Shown piece after piece: positions 37,614 to 46,482 of a DNA stretch of 64,000 bases; position 1 is the stretch's first letter, and each line of letters starts with the position of its first letter. A model generated the notes under the pieces. It searched no databases, was not told the DNA's origin, and saw only the letters and a program-made list of their open reading frames with translations. Source of the stretch: Propionicimonas paludicola (GTDB lineage: Bacteria; Actinomycetota; Actinomycetes; Propionibacteriales; Propionibacteriaceae); assembly GCF_002563675.1 (NCBI RefSeq), contig NZ_PDJC01000001.1, forward strand, positions 124,001-188,000. The letters run 5' to 3'. Both the position numbers and the translations under genes were made by a program.

Positions 37614-38276
37614 TCAGCGATACCGGGCCAGCGGGCCGTACTGGACGTTCTGGGTCGGCGGCGCATAGGCCACCGACGGGTGCCGCAGCCGCCACCAAGC
37701 GTCGAAGTAGCGCCGAGCAGACGGCAGCCAGAGCAGCCCGGCGCCGGCCACTGCCAACGGAATCGCGGCCCAGCCCAACCGTCCGCCGAGTAGCAGCAGC
37801 ACGCTCAGACCGGCCCCGATCAGGCCGGCGATCCGGGTCCAGCGGTAGCCCGTCCAGGCGTAGAAGCCGACGATCGTGTTCGCGATCATGGCCAGCAACA
37901 CGGCCACGGTGAGCCCGGCCATCAGGCCGACCCGCAATAGCGCGCCGGGCTCGGTCGGGAACTGAGCCGTCAGCCACGAGGCTTGGGCGAAGTGATCCAC
38001 GGCCACCCAGTACGTCCACAGCAGGGACGCCGCGGACGCAGCCACCGACAGCCAGCTCAGCGTCGCTCCGACCGCGACCGAGATCGGCCGCACCGGCTCA
38101 CCGGTGGTCGGATCGAGGTCGCCGAGTTCTGCGGAAGCCGGGGCTGCGACCAGGGTCGCGATCTCGGCCCGCGGTGCGGGCTGGTCCGGCACAGCGGCGT
38201 CGGTCGAGGGGGACGGACCCATGGAGGCAGGCTCGGTCCAGGCCGAAGCCTCAGCCACCTTCTCCTCAGCGTCCAT
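37614..38276 (-). CDS. Hypothetical membrane protein
   Basis: 220 residues. The first 65 are acidic, Pro- and Ala-rich and probably cytoplasmic. About four membrane segments follow (roughly 68-90, 112-140, 148-165, 167-183), then a polar Tyr/Arg-containing tail. No domain is recognised. It probably shares a transcript with the PemK-like gene 30 nt downstream. Confidence 0.55.
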   Translation of the reverse strand: MDAEEKVAEASAWTEPASMGPSPSTDAAVPDQPAPRAEIATLVAAPASAELGDLDPTTGEPVRPISVAVGATLSWLSVAASAASLLWTYWVAVDHFAQASWLTAQFPTEPGALLRVGLMAGLTVAVLLAMIANTIVGFYAWTGYRWTRIAGLIGAGLSVLLLLGGRLGWAAIPLAVAGAGLLWLPSARRYFDAWWRLRHPSVAYAPPTQNVQYGPLARYR

Positions 38277-38383
38277 CGCACCCCCGTTCGGTCGCCAAGC
38301 CTACCCAGCCCGGACGCAGAGCGGACGGGCCGAGTCTGCCGAACCGGCCCGCCAGCCGGCTGGCACAGCTCGAACCCGGGGAG

Positions 38384-38986
38384 CTACTCCCAGCTGTCCA
38401 CCAAGTAGTGCTGCATGGGCACTGCGAGTGCGGTGATCAGCTGCGGCTTGCGCGCCTTCATCAGCGCGGGCAGCTGCAGGACATCGCGTCCCAGCGAGAA
38501 CGCCAGGATCACGGTCACGGCCAGCTGGGCCCGAAGCTTGGCATCGGCATGCCCGTTGGCCTCGGCGACCTTGACGAACACCTCACGCGCCAAGAACTCG
38601 CTCAGCGGGCGGTGCTCACCGGACTTGGTCACTGCAGCGCGCAGCATGGCGGTGAAGCGGTCGCGGGCGCCCGGGACGTCCCAGGCATCCAGGAACGCCG
38701 TCATCATGCGCACGCCGGTCTTGTCGGCCGGGCCGTCCAGAATCTTGGCGACCAGCTTCTCGGCATCGTCGAGTGGAAGGTCCAACACCGCCTTCTCGAA
38801 CAGATCCGCCTTGTCGTCGAAGTAGTGGTGGATCAACGCGGGATCCACTTCTGCTTCGCGAGCAATGGCTCGAAGAGAGACCTTTTCGTAGCCGACCTCG
38901 GAGAAGAGCTTGAGTGCGGCGGCGAGAATCTCGCTTCTGGTTTCTGTCCGACCGGGTCGGCGGCCCCGTGGTCGGTTGGTGGGCAA
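38384..38986 (-). CDS. TetR family regulator
   Basis: 200 residues from a TTG start supported by GGGAGGAAG at good spacing. Helix-turn-helix at about 15-60 (RSEILAAALKLFSEVGYEKVSLRAIAREAEVDPALIHHYFDDKADL). The C-terminal domain resembles the TetR_C_17-like group (VLQLPALMKARKPQLITALAVPMQ). Divergent from the HAD phosphatase gene with a 46-nt gap; the target is not known. Confidence 0.88.
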   Translation of the reverse strand: MPTNRPRGRRPGRTETRSEILAAALKLFSEVGYEKVSLRAIAREAEVDPALIHHYFDDKADLFEKAVLDLPLDDAEKLVAKILDGPADKTGVRMMTAFLDAWDVPGARDRFTAMLRAAVTKSGEHRPLSEFLAREVFVKVAEANGHADAKLRAQLAVTVILAFSLGRDVLQLPALMKARKPQLITALAVPMQHYLVDSWE

Positions 38987-39032
38987 GGTACTTCCTCCCT
39001 ACTTGCTTCGTCGTATCCTCACGGTCGTGTCT

Positions 39033-39674
39033 ATGCCGCGATGGTCCTGCGTTCTGTTCGACCTCGACGGGACAGTGGTCAACACGATCCCACTCATTAT
39101 CGCCTCATATGACTACGCCATGCGGCAGGTGCTGGGTGAGCGCGTCGGTCCCGAAGAGGCCCGAGGGTGGATTGGACAGACCTTATACGACACCTTCCAC
39201 GCCAGGTACCCCGATGATGCGGACGCCCTCATCTCTGCGTACATCGAATTCAACCTGGCAAGTATGCAAACCATGCTTGAGCAGTATTCGGGGATGCGCG
39301 AATTGCTCAGCGATCTGGTCAGTTCAGGGGTACGAATCGGGGTGGCCACCTCGAAGCGACGCAGCTCGGCCGAACTCACCCTGCGCTACTCCGGGCTCGA
39401 GGACGTGATCCCGGTGACGGTCGCCATGGACGACACTGAGCGGCACAAGCCTCACCCCGAGCCGCTCCAACTGGCCCTGGAGCGCCTGGGTGCCGATCCG
39501 GCCGGCTCGGTCTACATCGGGGACGCCGTGGTGGACGTCCAGGCCGCTCACGCTGCCGGGCTGCCGGCCATCTCGGTCAGCTGGGGCGCCGTGGACGCGG
39601 ACGTCCTTGCCGCCGCGAAGCCGGAGCACCTGGTCAGTGAGATGGATCAGCTGCGCACGTTGCTGCTGGGCTGA
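39033..39674 (+). CDS. HAD-family phosphatase (phosphoglycolate phosphatase/PpaX-like)
   Basis: 213 residues. Motif I is FDLDGT with nucleophile and acid Asp residues. Motif II is VATSKR, the motif III Lys sits in ERHKPHPEPL, and motif IV is YIGDAVVD. An alpha-helical C1 cap lies at about 15-80. This fits the phosphoglycolate phosphatase-like subgroup; the substrate is not determined. A GTG two codons upstream is an alternative start. Confidence 0.85.
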   Translation: MPRWSCVLFDLDGTVVNTIPLIIASYDYAMRQVLGERVGPEEARGWIGQTLYDTFHARYPDDADALISAYIEFNLASMQTMLEQYSGMRELLSDLVSSGVRIGVATSKRRSSAELTLRYSGLEDVIPVTVAMDDTERHKPHPEPLQLALERLGADPAGSVYIGDAVVDVQAAHAAGLPAISVSWGAVDADVLAAAKPEHLVSEMDQLRTLLLG

Positions 39675-39834
39675 TCCCGCGCCGGCTCGTGCCGGTCGGC
39701 TGCACTGATGTGCCGTCTCGAACCGCAAATCACTGCCGAGATCGCTGCGCTGACCGATCGAGGCTGCACATCGCGTCGCGGCGTTCCCAGCGCACGGCGG
39801 GGAATGTGGCGAGTGACCAGCAGGTTCCACCACC

Positions 39835-41136
39835 ATGACCACTATCGGACTCATCGGAGCCGGCAACATCGGCTCCAACCTCGCCAGGGCACTGGTAGCC
39901 AGCGGCTATCAGGTCGTCCTGAGTAACTCTCGCGGCCCGGCGACCCTGGCCGACCTGGTTGCCGAGCTCGGCCCCCAGTCCCGCGCGGCGACCGTCGTTC
40001 AGGCCGCCGAGGCCGCAGACATCGCCGTCGTCACCATTCCGCTGCGCGAGATCGGCAAGGTTCCGGTCGCGCCGCTGGTCGGCAAGATCGTCATCGACAC
40101 CAACAACTACTATCCGCAGCGCGATGGCCAGATCCCCGCGCTCGACGAGGAGTCGACGACCACTGCCGAGCTGCTCCAGGCGCACCTGTCCGGCTCGAAG
40201 GTGGTCAAGGCGTTCAACCACATCGGTGCCGCCCAGATCGTCCAGGACGCCCAGCCGGCCGGCACGCCGGACCGCCGCGCCCTGGAGGTGCTCCACGCCG
40301 ACCTGGACGATCCGTCCGGCCTTGCCAGCGCGGTGTCCGGGCGCCGCTTCGATGTGGTGGCCGACTTCATGAGCTTCACCGTCGAGCGGCTGGAGCGGCA
40401 CCTCGAGCTGTTCGCCGGACGAGTGGGGCAGTACGTCTTCATCTCGTCCGCATCGGCCTACGCCAAGCCGGTGGCCTCACTGCCGATTCGGGAGTCGACG
40501 CCGCTGCGCAACCCGTTCTGGCAGTACTCCCGGGACAAGATCGCCTGCGAGGACCTCCTGGTCGGCCGCTACCGGGAGGCGGGGTTCCCGATCACCATCG
40601 TGCGTCCCTCGCACACCTACGATCAGTTCGCACTGCCGATCCACGGCAACTGGACGCAGATCGCCCGGCTTCGGGCCGGCAAGCCGGCCATCGTCCATGG
40701 CGACGGCACCAGCTTGTGGACTCTGACTCACGCGTCCGACTTCGCCTACATGTTCGCCGGGCTGTTGGCCCGTCCGGAGGCGGTCGGAGAGGCGTACACG
40801 ATCACCGGGGACGAGGCGCTCACCTGGGACGCCATCTTCACGGCACTGGCTCGGGCTGCCGGCGTCCAGGCTCCCCGGTTGGTCCACATCGCCAGCGAGA
40901 CGCTGGCTCGCGAGCTCCCCGATTGGGGCCCGGGGCTGCTCGGCGACAAGGCGCATTCGGTGGTGTTCGACTGCTCCAAGGTGCGGGCGTTGCGTCCCGG
41001 TTTCTCGCAGCGAGTGCCATTCGTCCGAGGCGCAGAGCAGATCATCGCCGCTTTCGATGCCCACCCGGAGATCCAGGGTTACGATCCGGCATTGGACGCC
41101 CGGCTGGACGAGCTGGTCGCCCGGTACGCAGGCTGA
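39835..41136 (+). CDS. Chimeric protein: F420/NADP-reductase-like N-terminus joined to an epimerase lacking its own Rossmann start
   Basis: 433 residues. Residues 1 to about 145 match NADPH-dependent F420 reductase-like proteins (MTTIGLIGAGNIGSNLARAL, then KVVKAFNHIGAAQIVQDA). From about 150 on (EVLHADLDDPSGLASAVSGRRFDVVADF, VFISSASAYAKP, YSRDK) it matches an NAD-dependent epimerase/dehydratase from about its 50th residue to its end. The epimerase's own GxxGxxG half is absent, as is the C-terminal third of the reductase. The join lies near 40270-40300. An in-frame deletion between two genes is the simplest explanation. The reading frame is intact throughout. Function is uncertain. Confidence 0.75.
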   Translation: MTTIGLIGAGNIGSNLARALVASGYQVVLSNSRGPATLADLVAELGPQSRAATVVQAAEAADIAVVTIPLREIGKVPVAPLVGKIVIDTNNYYPQRDGQIPALDEESTTTAELLQAHLSGSKVVKAFNHIGAAQIVQDAQPAGTPDRRALEVLHADLDDPSGLASAVSGRRFDVVADFMSFTVERLERHLELFAGRVGQYVFISSASAYAKPVASLPIRESTPLRNPFWQYSRDKIACEDLLVGRYREAGFPITIVRPSHTYDQFALPIHGNWTQIARLRAGKPAIVHGDGTSLWTLTHASDFAYMFAGLLARPEAVGEAYTITGDEALTWDAIFTALARAAGVQAPRLVHIASETLARELPDWGPGLLGDKAHSVVFDCSKVRALRPGFSQRVPFVRGAEQIIAAFDAHPEIQGYDPALDARLDELVARYAG

Positions 41137-41175
41137 CCCCTCGACAAGGCCCAGGGCCCCTTCGGCAGGCTCTGA
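41137..41175. repeat. Degenerate copies of the CTTCGACAGGCTCAG repeat
   Basis: CCCTCGACAAGGCCCAGGG is followed at once by CCCCTTCGGCAGGCTCTG. Both resemble the arm of the inverted repeat at 14503-14558 and sit just after a stop codon. Confidence 0.4.
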
Positions 41176-41277
41176 CGGCGACCCCGCACTCGGCGGTCGG
41201 TGGCCCGAACGGCTGGAGCACGCCGGCTCCCCGGACCCTGTGTGGCGGCTGGCTACGCTGGCGGGGTACCGAAGGGG

Positions 41278-41724
41278 GTGACCGCCATCCGCATCGATCG
41301 GAGCGAGTCGAAGGGTTCCGTCGGTTCCGCGCGCGGCCTGCTGGTCATCTACCTCGTCATCCTGGCGCTGATCGGCTTCTGGCCGACCCCGGTCGATCGG
41401 GCAGCCGGGTCGTTCCTGCTCTGGCTCGGCCGCGTCGTCCCGATGCTCAGCTACACCCACCTCGAGTTCGGGGCCAACGTGCTGCTGTTCGTCCCGCTGG
41501 GCCTGTTGGTGACTCGGATGCTGCGGGTCCATCGCTACCTCTCGGTGGTGGTGGGGCTGCTGGCCAGCGTCGGGATCGAACTGGTCCAGTGGCTGGCCCT
41601 ACCGGCCCGCACTCCCAGTCTCTATGACGTCCTGGCCAACACCCTCGGCGCCTGCCTGGGCCTGCTGATCGCCCTCTGGTGGGAGCGCGGACGCGCTCAC
41701 TCGAACGGCGCCGCCGACCGCTGA
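41278..41724 (+). CDS. VanZ family membrane protein
   Basis: 148 residues with four membrane segments and the VanZ pattern LEFGANVLLFVPLGLL, VGLLASVGIELVQWLALPARTPSLYDVLANTLGACLG. Homologues give low-level teicoplanin resistance or act in the envelope. The GTG at 41278 is the best available start, although GAAGGGG is unusually close to it. Confidence 0.8.
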   Translation: MTAIRIDRSESKGSVGSARGLLVIYLVILALIGFWPTPVDRAAGSFLLWLGRVVPMLSYTHLEFGANVLLFVPLGLLVTRMLRVHRYLSVVVGLLASVGIELVQWLALPARTPSLYDVLANTLGACLGLLIALWWERGRAHSNGAADR

Positions 41725-41746
41725 AGGCCGCGTCCGCGCCGGCGGC

Positions 41747-42568
41747 TCACCACTGCCAGGCGATCCCGTACTCGGTGTTGAGGCGCGGGTTCTCGAAGCA
41801 GGCGGACACACAGCCCGACTGCACCTCCAGCGGCCCATGCTGAGCCCAGGCGGAGGCCGGGTCTTCGGCGAGGGTCCCATCAACCACGGGGCCGAATCGC
41901 CACAGCTTGGCCGGTGTCGGTCCGAAGAAGTTCAACTGAAGCGACGCCCGAGACACCGGAATCGTGTGGCACAAGCCCACGCAGTTCGGCGGCGTATCCA
42001 CGTGGGCAACCCACGAGCGCACCGCGAACGAGTAGAGCTCGCCCTTCTTGAGTCGATGATCGAACGCGATCCGGTGGAGCGCGCTCGTCTTCCGATCGCC
42101 GTGGCTGGGGGCGGCGTCGGTGATCCTTCCGCCCCACAGGATCTCGACCTCCGGCCCGGACGCGCTGACCCCGTCGAGGTGCAGCACATACGCATCGGCG
42201 CCATCGCGCATCGCTCGCACGCGCAGCACCTCGATGATCTCTTCGGGGGCGCGGTGCTCGCGGAAGACGTAGACGTAGCGCGCGTCGACAAGGACGAACG
42301 GCCCAGCCAGCTCGGCGAACGGAGAATCGGCCGGAGGCTCAGCCACGTAGCTTTGCGTCGATGCGTAGGCCGGCTCCAGACAGGCCGCCCATTCGGGAAG
42401 CTCATTCTCCAGGGCGGCCCACAGGCGTGGCGACGGACTGGTTCGGCCGGACTCGACGCTGGCCAAAGTCGAACGAGCCACGGCCCCATGGAGCTTGTCC
42501 GCAAGGTCGGCCTGCCGGAAGCCCTGGCCCAGCCGCAGCGCGCGCAGCTGCTGACCAAACTCAGACAC
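41747..42568 (-). CDS. XRE-type helix-turn-helix protein with unknown C-terminal domain
   Basis: 273 residues from a GTG preceded by GGGGGG. The HTH is at about 3-58 (FGQQLRALRLGQGFRQADLADKLHGAVARSTLASVESGRTSPS). The remaining about 200 residues (VLVDARYVYVFREHRAPEEIIEVLRVRA, then LKKGELYSFAVRSWV) do not match a family I know. It is divergent from the secreted CHAP-like gene across 412 nt and may control it. Confidence 0.65.
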   Translation of the reverse strand: MSEFGQQLRALRLGQGFRQADLADKLHGAVARSTLASVESGRTSPSPRLWAALENELPEWAACLEPAYASTQSYVAEPPADSPFAELAGPFVLVDARYVYVFREHRAPEEIIEVLRVRAMRDGADAYVLHLDGVSASGPEVEILWGGRITDAAPSHGDRKTSALHRIAFDHRLKKGELYSFAVRSWVAHVDTPPNCVGLCHTIPVSRASLQLNFFGPTPAKLWRFGPVVDGTLAEDPASAWAQHGPLEVQSGCVSACFENPRLNTEYGIAWQW

Positions 42569-42980
42569 GCCTAGCCCCCCGTAACCCCATTGGCGAAAAC
42601 GACGTTCACGATAGCGCCCCGTCAATGCAGACCGGAGGCGGTGGCGAATCTGCCCTCTTTTTGACCGCCGCCCACACCGGTGTTGGCGACATCGGTCGAT
42701 GTTACGGACATGCAGAACTCGCTTTGGCAAGGTGCGATGTCGTCGGCGCAGGGTGCGGGAAGGTGGACGCCGCGACCGCCCTGTAGTGTCACCCATTTGG
42801 GGGACATGATCCCTGGTATCTTGCGCACATTGCGTCGAGACAGCTTCGTCAGGCGCGGTTCGGTCCCCCTCGCTGCGGGACCGACTCACCAGGCGGGGCC
42901 CCCGCACGGCATCGTCGCCGTGCACTGCACAGCCATGACGCAGTCGATCGCTCTGCTCGGATTTCTATGGGGGGATTTCA
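42569..42980. other. 412-nt divergent intergenic region with palindromes and leader hairpins
   Basis: No gene seen. The palindrome ACACCGGTGT lies at 42674-42683. Two hairpins lie close to the secreted-protein gene: CGGTCCC/GGGACCG (42861-42883) and GCACGGC/GCCGTGC (42904-42923). Both promoters should lie here, plus a possibly structured leader for the + strand gene. Confidence 0.45.
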
Positions 42981-44456
42981 ATGACAGCCAGCAGAACTGG
43001 CCATTTCCGGACGCCTTGGCGCCTGGCGCTCATCGCCGTGTGTACGTTCGCACTCGTACTGATGCCGGCGGCGGTGACCCCGGCCCAGGCACTCAACCTG
43101 CTCGACAAGCTCTGTGAGGGCTACTCCAGCTGCATGTCCCAGGGCTTGGGGGATGGCGGCTACTCGTCGGCGAACCGCTCCAGCTACTGGCGGATGTCAC
43201 CCGGGCCCAACTCGCCGAACTACGTAGCTTTCCGTGAGATCCAGAATGGTGCCCCGGCGGATCTGTCCTACGGCCTGGGTGAGGCCAACGGCTGGGGCAC
43301 GGTGGCAGCCGCGCATGGTGTCGTGGTCGACTCCACCCCCGCTGTGGGTGCCGTCGCCTGGTTCGTGGGGAGCGCCACCTTCGGCAACACCGGCCACGTC
43401 GCCTACGTGGAAGCCATCGATGGAAAGAAGGTGACCGTCTCCGAGGGCAACTGGGACGGGAGCTTCGACTGGAGGCAGTACTACGTCAGCGACGTGTCCG
43501 GGTTCATCCACTTCGCCGATGTGGCGGGTTCGAGCCCCTTCGGGGCGCTCGAAGAGGTGTCATCGAAGACGCCCGGAGTGATCCATGTGAAGGGATGGGC
43601 GGCTGATCCCGACGCTCCCTCCGGTCCGCTGACGGTGCACATCCACGCCAACGGCCAGATCATCGGCATCATCGCCAACACCTACCGGCCGGACCTCCCC
43701 AAGGCGCTGGGGGCCGGCTACGGCAACTACCTGGGCTACGAGGCCGATCTCCAGTTCCAGCGCACCGGCGACGTCACGGTGTGTGCCTTCGCCATCAACC
43801 TCGGCCTCGGCAGCTCCAACACCCGGCTGGGCCGCCAGACAGTTCAGGTGGTCAGCCCGCAGGCGTTCGGGTCACTCGACGTCGCCACCGACCTGGGTGG
43901 GCATCGGGTACGGGTTGCCGGCTGGGCCGCGGACGCGAACCTGCCCGCCGGACCGCTCAAGGTCAGCCTCGTTGCCAACGCAACGGCTGTGGGCAAGGTC
44001 ACCGCCAACGTCTATCGTCCCGAGCTCCGTAAGGCCATCGGAACTCAGTACGGCGATCACCTGGGTTTCGACTCGGTCATCACCGTCCCAACCAGCGGCA
44101 CGACCAGGATCTGCGCCTACGCGGTCAATGTCGGCCCGGGATGGTCGGACTCCGCGCTCGGCTGCAAGACGATCACCATCTCGCACAAGCTGTCCGGTCC
44201 CGTCCCGACGATCTCGGGGACGGCCAAGGCCGGCAAGCGACTGACCTGCAAACCGGGTACGTGGGCCCCGTCCGGGGTTCGCCTCGGGTATCAGTGGCTG
44301 CGCGATGGCAAGCCGATCACTGGTGCCAAGGAGGCGACCTACAAGCTCACCAAGACCAGCGTCGGTAAGAGGATCTCCGTCAAGGTGACGGGCCACAAGG
44401 CGAGCTACTCCGACGTGACTCGCACCAGCGCCAAGACCGGCAAGGTCAAGCGGTAG
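42981..44456 (+). CDS. Secreted CHAP-like protein with substituted catalytic cysteine and two carbohydrate-binding-like repeats
   Basis: 491 residues. Signal peptide about 1-38 (ALIAVCTFALVLMPAAVTPAQA). CHAP-like domain about 45-180: the usual N-C-T-N-Y is replaced by NSPNYVAFR, with Ser78 where the catalytic Cys belongs. The His139 segment GHVAYVEAI and EGNW are kept. Two repeats of about 100 residues follow (about 190-290 and 293-395), each with GWAAD, PxGPL, NxYRPxLxKAxGxxYG and a CAxAxN element. The C-terminus (about 400-491) is an Ig-like tandem segment with PTISGTAKAGKRLTC. A role in cell-wall binding rather than peptidoglycan hydrolysis is inferred. Confidence 0.75.
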   Translation: MTASRTGHFRTPWRLALIAVCTFALVLMPAAVTPAQALNLLDKLCEGYSSCMSQGLGDGGYSSANRSSYWRMSPGPNSPNYVAFREIQNGAPADLSYGLGEANGWGTVAAAHGVVVDSTPAVGAVAWFVGSATFGNTGHVAYVEAIDGKKVTVSEGNWDGSFDWRQYYVSDVSGFIHFADVAGSSPFGALEEVSSKTPGVIHVKGWAADPDAPSGPLTVHIHANGQIIGIIANTYRPDLPKALGAGYGNYLGYEADLQFQRTGDVTVCAFAINLGLGSSNTRLGRQTVQVVSPQAFGSLDVATDLGGHRVRVAGWAADANLPAGPLKVSLVANATAVGKVTANVYRPELRKAIGTQYGDHLGFDSVITVPTSGTTRICAYAVNVGPGWSDSALGCKTITISHKLSGPVPTISGTAKAGKRLTCKPGTWAPSGVRLGYQWLRDGKPITGAKEATYKLTKTSVGKRISVKVTGHKASYSDVTRTSAKTGKVKR

Positions 44457-44483
44457 CCCATCGGGCAGTCCCGGCCACAAAGA

Positions 44484-44517
44484 AACGGCCCCGCGAGCCT
44501 GAGCTCGCGGGGCCGTT
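44484..44517. terminator. Bidirectional terminator between converging genes
   Basis: A perfect 15-bp stem (AACGGCCCCGCGAGC with its complement) and a CTGA loop, lying between stops at 44456 (+) and 44530 (-). The A-rich left flank gives a T-tract on the reverse strand. Confidence 0.75.
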
Positions 44518-44529
44518 CACTGGCTGTGA

Positions 44530-46035
44530 TCAGGCCTTCATGGTCCCGGTCTCAAGGAAGCGGGCGTGCCAGCTGAGCGCCTCATTGAGGATGTGCGGGG
44601 TCTGCTGGCCGTTGGCCACCTTCACCGCGCGCTCGTAATAGTCCAGCAGCGCCGGCTTGTAGTCGGGGTGGGCGCAGTTCTCGATAACCACCTTGGCCCG
44701 CTTCTGCGGGGAGAGTCCGCGCAGATCGGCCAGGCCCTGCTCGGTGATGATCACGGCCACGTCGTGCTCGGTGTGGTCGTGGTGCGACACCATCGGGACG
44801 ATGGCCGAGATCGCGCCACCCTTCGCGGTGGACGGGGTGACGAAGCTGGAGATGTAGGCATTGCGGGTGAAGTCGCCCGAGCCGCCGATGCCGTTCTGCA
44901 TCCGCGAGCCCATGATGTGGGTCGAGTTCACATTGCCGTAGATGTCGGCCTCGATCAGGCCGTTGGTGGCGATCACGCCCAGCCGGCGGATCATCTCCGG
45001 GTGGTTGGACACCTCCTGCGGCCGCAGGATGATCTTCTGCCGGTAGTCGGCGGCGTTGTCGTTCATCTTCTTGGCGTACTCGGGGCTCAGCGAGAACGCG
45101 GTCGCCGAGGCGACGGTCATCTTGCCGGAGTCGAGCAGGTCGACCATGCCGTCCTGGATCACCTCGGTGTAGGAGGTCAGGTTCTCGAACGGGCCCTCCA
45201 GCAGGCCGGCCAGCACCGCGTTGGCGATGTTGCCCACGCCCGACTGCAGCGGCAGCAGGTTCTTCGGCAGGCGGCCCTGGGTGACCTCATTGGTGAGGAA
45301 GTCGAGCAGGTGGCCGGCGATCAGCCGGGACTCGTCGTCCAGCGGCTTGAACGGGGTGTTGCGGTCCTCGGCGTCGGTCTCGACGATGGCGATCACCTTG
45401 TTCAGGTCGACCTTCATCGTGGTGGTGCCGATCCGGTCACCGGGGTGGGTCAGCTCGACCGGCTTGCGGAAGGGCGGCAGGCCGATGTCGTAGACGTCGT
45501 GCATTCCGAACAGGTCCATGCTCTGCCAGGAGTTGACCTCGAGGATCACCTTGTCGGCCGCGGTCATCCAGGCGGTGTTGTTGCCCATCGAGGAGGACGG
45601 CACCAGTTCGCCGTTCTCCAGGATCGCGGTGACCTCGATCACGGCCACGTCCAGCTTGCCCTGGAAGCCGGCCAGGGTCTGCGGACCGGAGTGCGACAGG
45701 TGGATGTCGGCATAGCCGGAGATGCCGGCGTTGATCTTGCTCCGCATCTGCGGATCGGACTGGTAAGGCATCCGGTAGCTGATGCCGTCCACCTCGGCCA
45801 GCGCACCGTCCAGCTCGGGGGCGGTGGAGGCACCGGTGAAGGCGCCGATCATGAACGCTTCGCCGCGCTCATGAGCAGCCTTGATCTGGGCGGCCAGGGC
45901 GACCGGGACGGCCTTCGGGTAGCCGGCTCCGGTGAAGCCGGAGAAGCCGACGTTCATACCGTTCTTGATGAAACTGGCAGCCTCGTCCGCGGTGCAGATC
46001 TTGCTCCGCAGGCCGGCGTGGGCAATGCGCGACAT
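44530..46035 (-). CDS. Succinate/propionyl-type CoA-transferase (acetyl-CoA hydrolase/transferase family)
   Basis: 501 residues. Class I CoA-transferase of the succinyl-CoA:acetate/propionyl-CoA:succinate subgroup: FSGFTGAGYPKAVP at the N-terminus, QSGVGNIANAVLAGL, catalytic Glu about 291 in YTEVIQDGMVDLL, GIGGSGDFTRNAYISSF, and VPMVSHHDHTEHDV. In propionibacteria this activity returns CoA from propionyl-CoA to succinate, closing the Wood-Werkman cycle. GGGAGAG precedes the ATG. Monocistronic. Acetate as acceptor cannot be excluded from sequence. Confidence 0.88.
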   Translation of the reverse strand: MSRIAHAGLRSKICTADEAASFIKNGMNVGFSGFTGAGYPKAVPVALAAQIKAAHERGEAFMIGAFTGASTAPELDGALAEVDGISYRMPYQSDPQMRSKINAGISGYADIHLSHSGPQTLAGFQGKLDVAVIEVTAILENGELVPSSSMGNNTAWMTAADKVILEVNSWQSMDLFGMHDVYDIGLPPFRKPVELTHPGDRIGTTTMKVDLNKVIAIVETDAEDRNTPFKPLDDESRLIAGHLLDFLTNEVTQGRLPKNLLPLQSGVGNIANAVLAGLLEGPFENLTSYTEVIQDGMVDLLDSGKMTVASATAFSLSPEYAKKMNDNAADYRQKIILRPQEVSNHPEMIRRLGVIATNGLIEADIYGNVNSTHIMGSRMQNGIGGSGDFTRNAYISSFVTPSTAKGGAISAIVPMVSHHDHTEHDVAVIITEQGLADLRGLSPQKRAKVVIENCAHPDYKPALLDYYERAVKVANGQQTPHILNEALSWHARFLETGTMKA

Positions 46036-46482
46036 TTCTCTCCCTGATAGGCACTCTTGGTGGGACCTCTCGGCAGCCTACCGACTACGTAGCACTACCC
46101 ACTAACCGCGTTCACCTACGTGCACGCCGCGGCCGGATCGTGAACATGCGCTAGCCGACGTGCCAGCGCTGGACGGCTACGAAATGCGCTGGTCCGCCCG
46201 GTTTCGACGGGGTGTCGCCTCGGAAATCGGCTTCGCCGATGCGATTGGCGCACCCGCAGCCCACATCGGCCGCTGAAGGGGTGTCGGCGCGGGTTCCTCC
46301 GTGCTCTCACTTCGTGGGACGAACCGACCCCCTGGTGTCTCACTCTGCGTCCATGACTCTCCGCAGGAGCAGGACGAGAGGGGTGAAACGGCCCGATCCG
46401 GTCAATGACCGGACGAGATCAGACCTGACCGGACTCCCTGCGTCCGGATCCGGTTAGGCTCAATCGACCCCGAGGAGGGCCG
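46036..46482. other. 447-nt divergent intergenic region
   Basis: No convincing gene. It contains CTACGTAG (46084-46091) near the CoA-transferase start, a hairpin ATCGGC-TTC-GCCGAT (46226-46240) and the operator-like palindrome at 46397-46413. Both flanking genes must have promoters here. Confidence 0.5.
46397..46413. promoter_or_regulatory. 17-bp palindrome with a third half-site
   Basis: TCCGGTCA-A-TGACCGGA is a perfect inverted repeat about 70 nt ahead of the membrane glycosyltransferase gene. The half-site TGACCGGA recurs at 46426-46433. The half-site resembles the TGACCGGTCA operator at 20398. Confidence 0.5.

Noticed and set aside
42786-42980. Cyclic di-AMP riboswitch ahead of the CHAP-like gene
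   Set aside because: Hairpins are present, but I could not align the conserved core of that class, so only a structured leader is reported.
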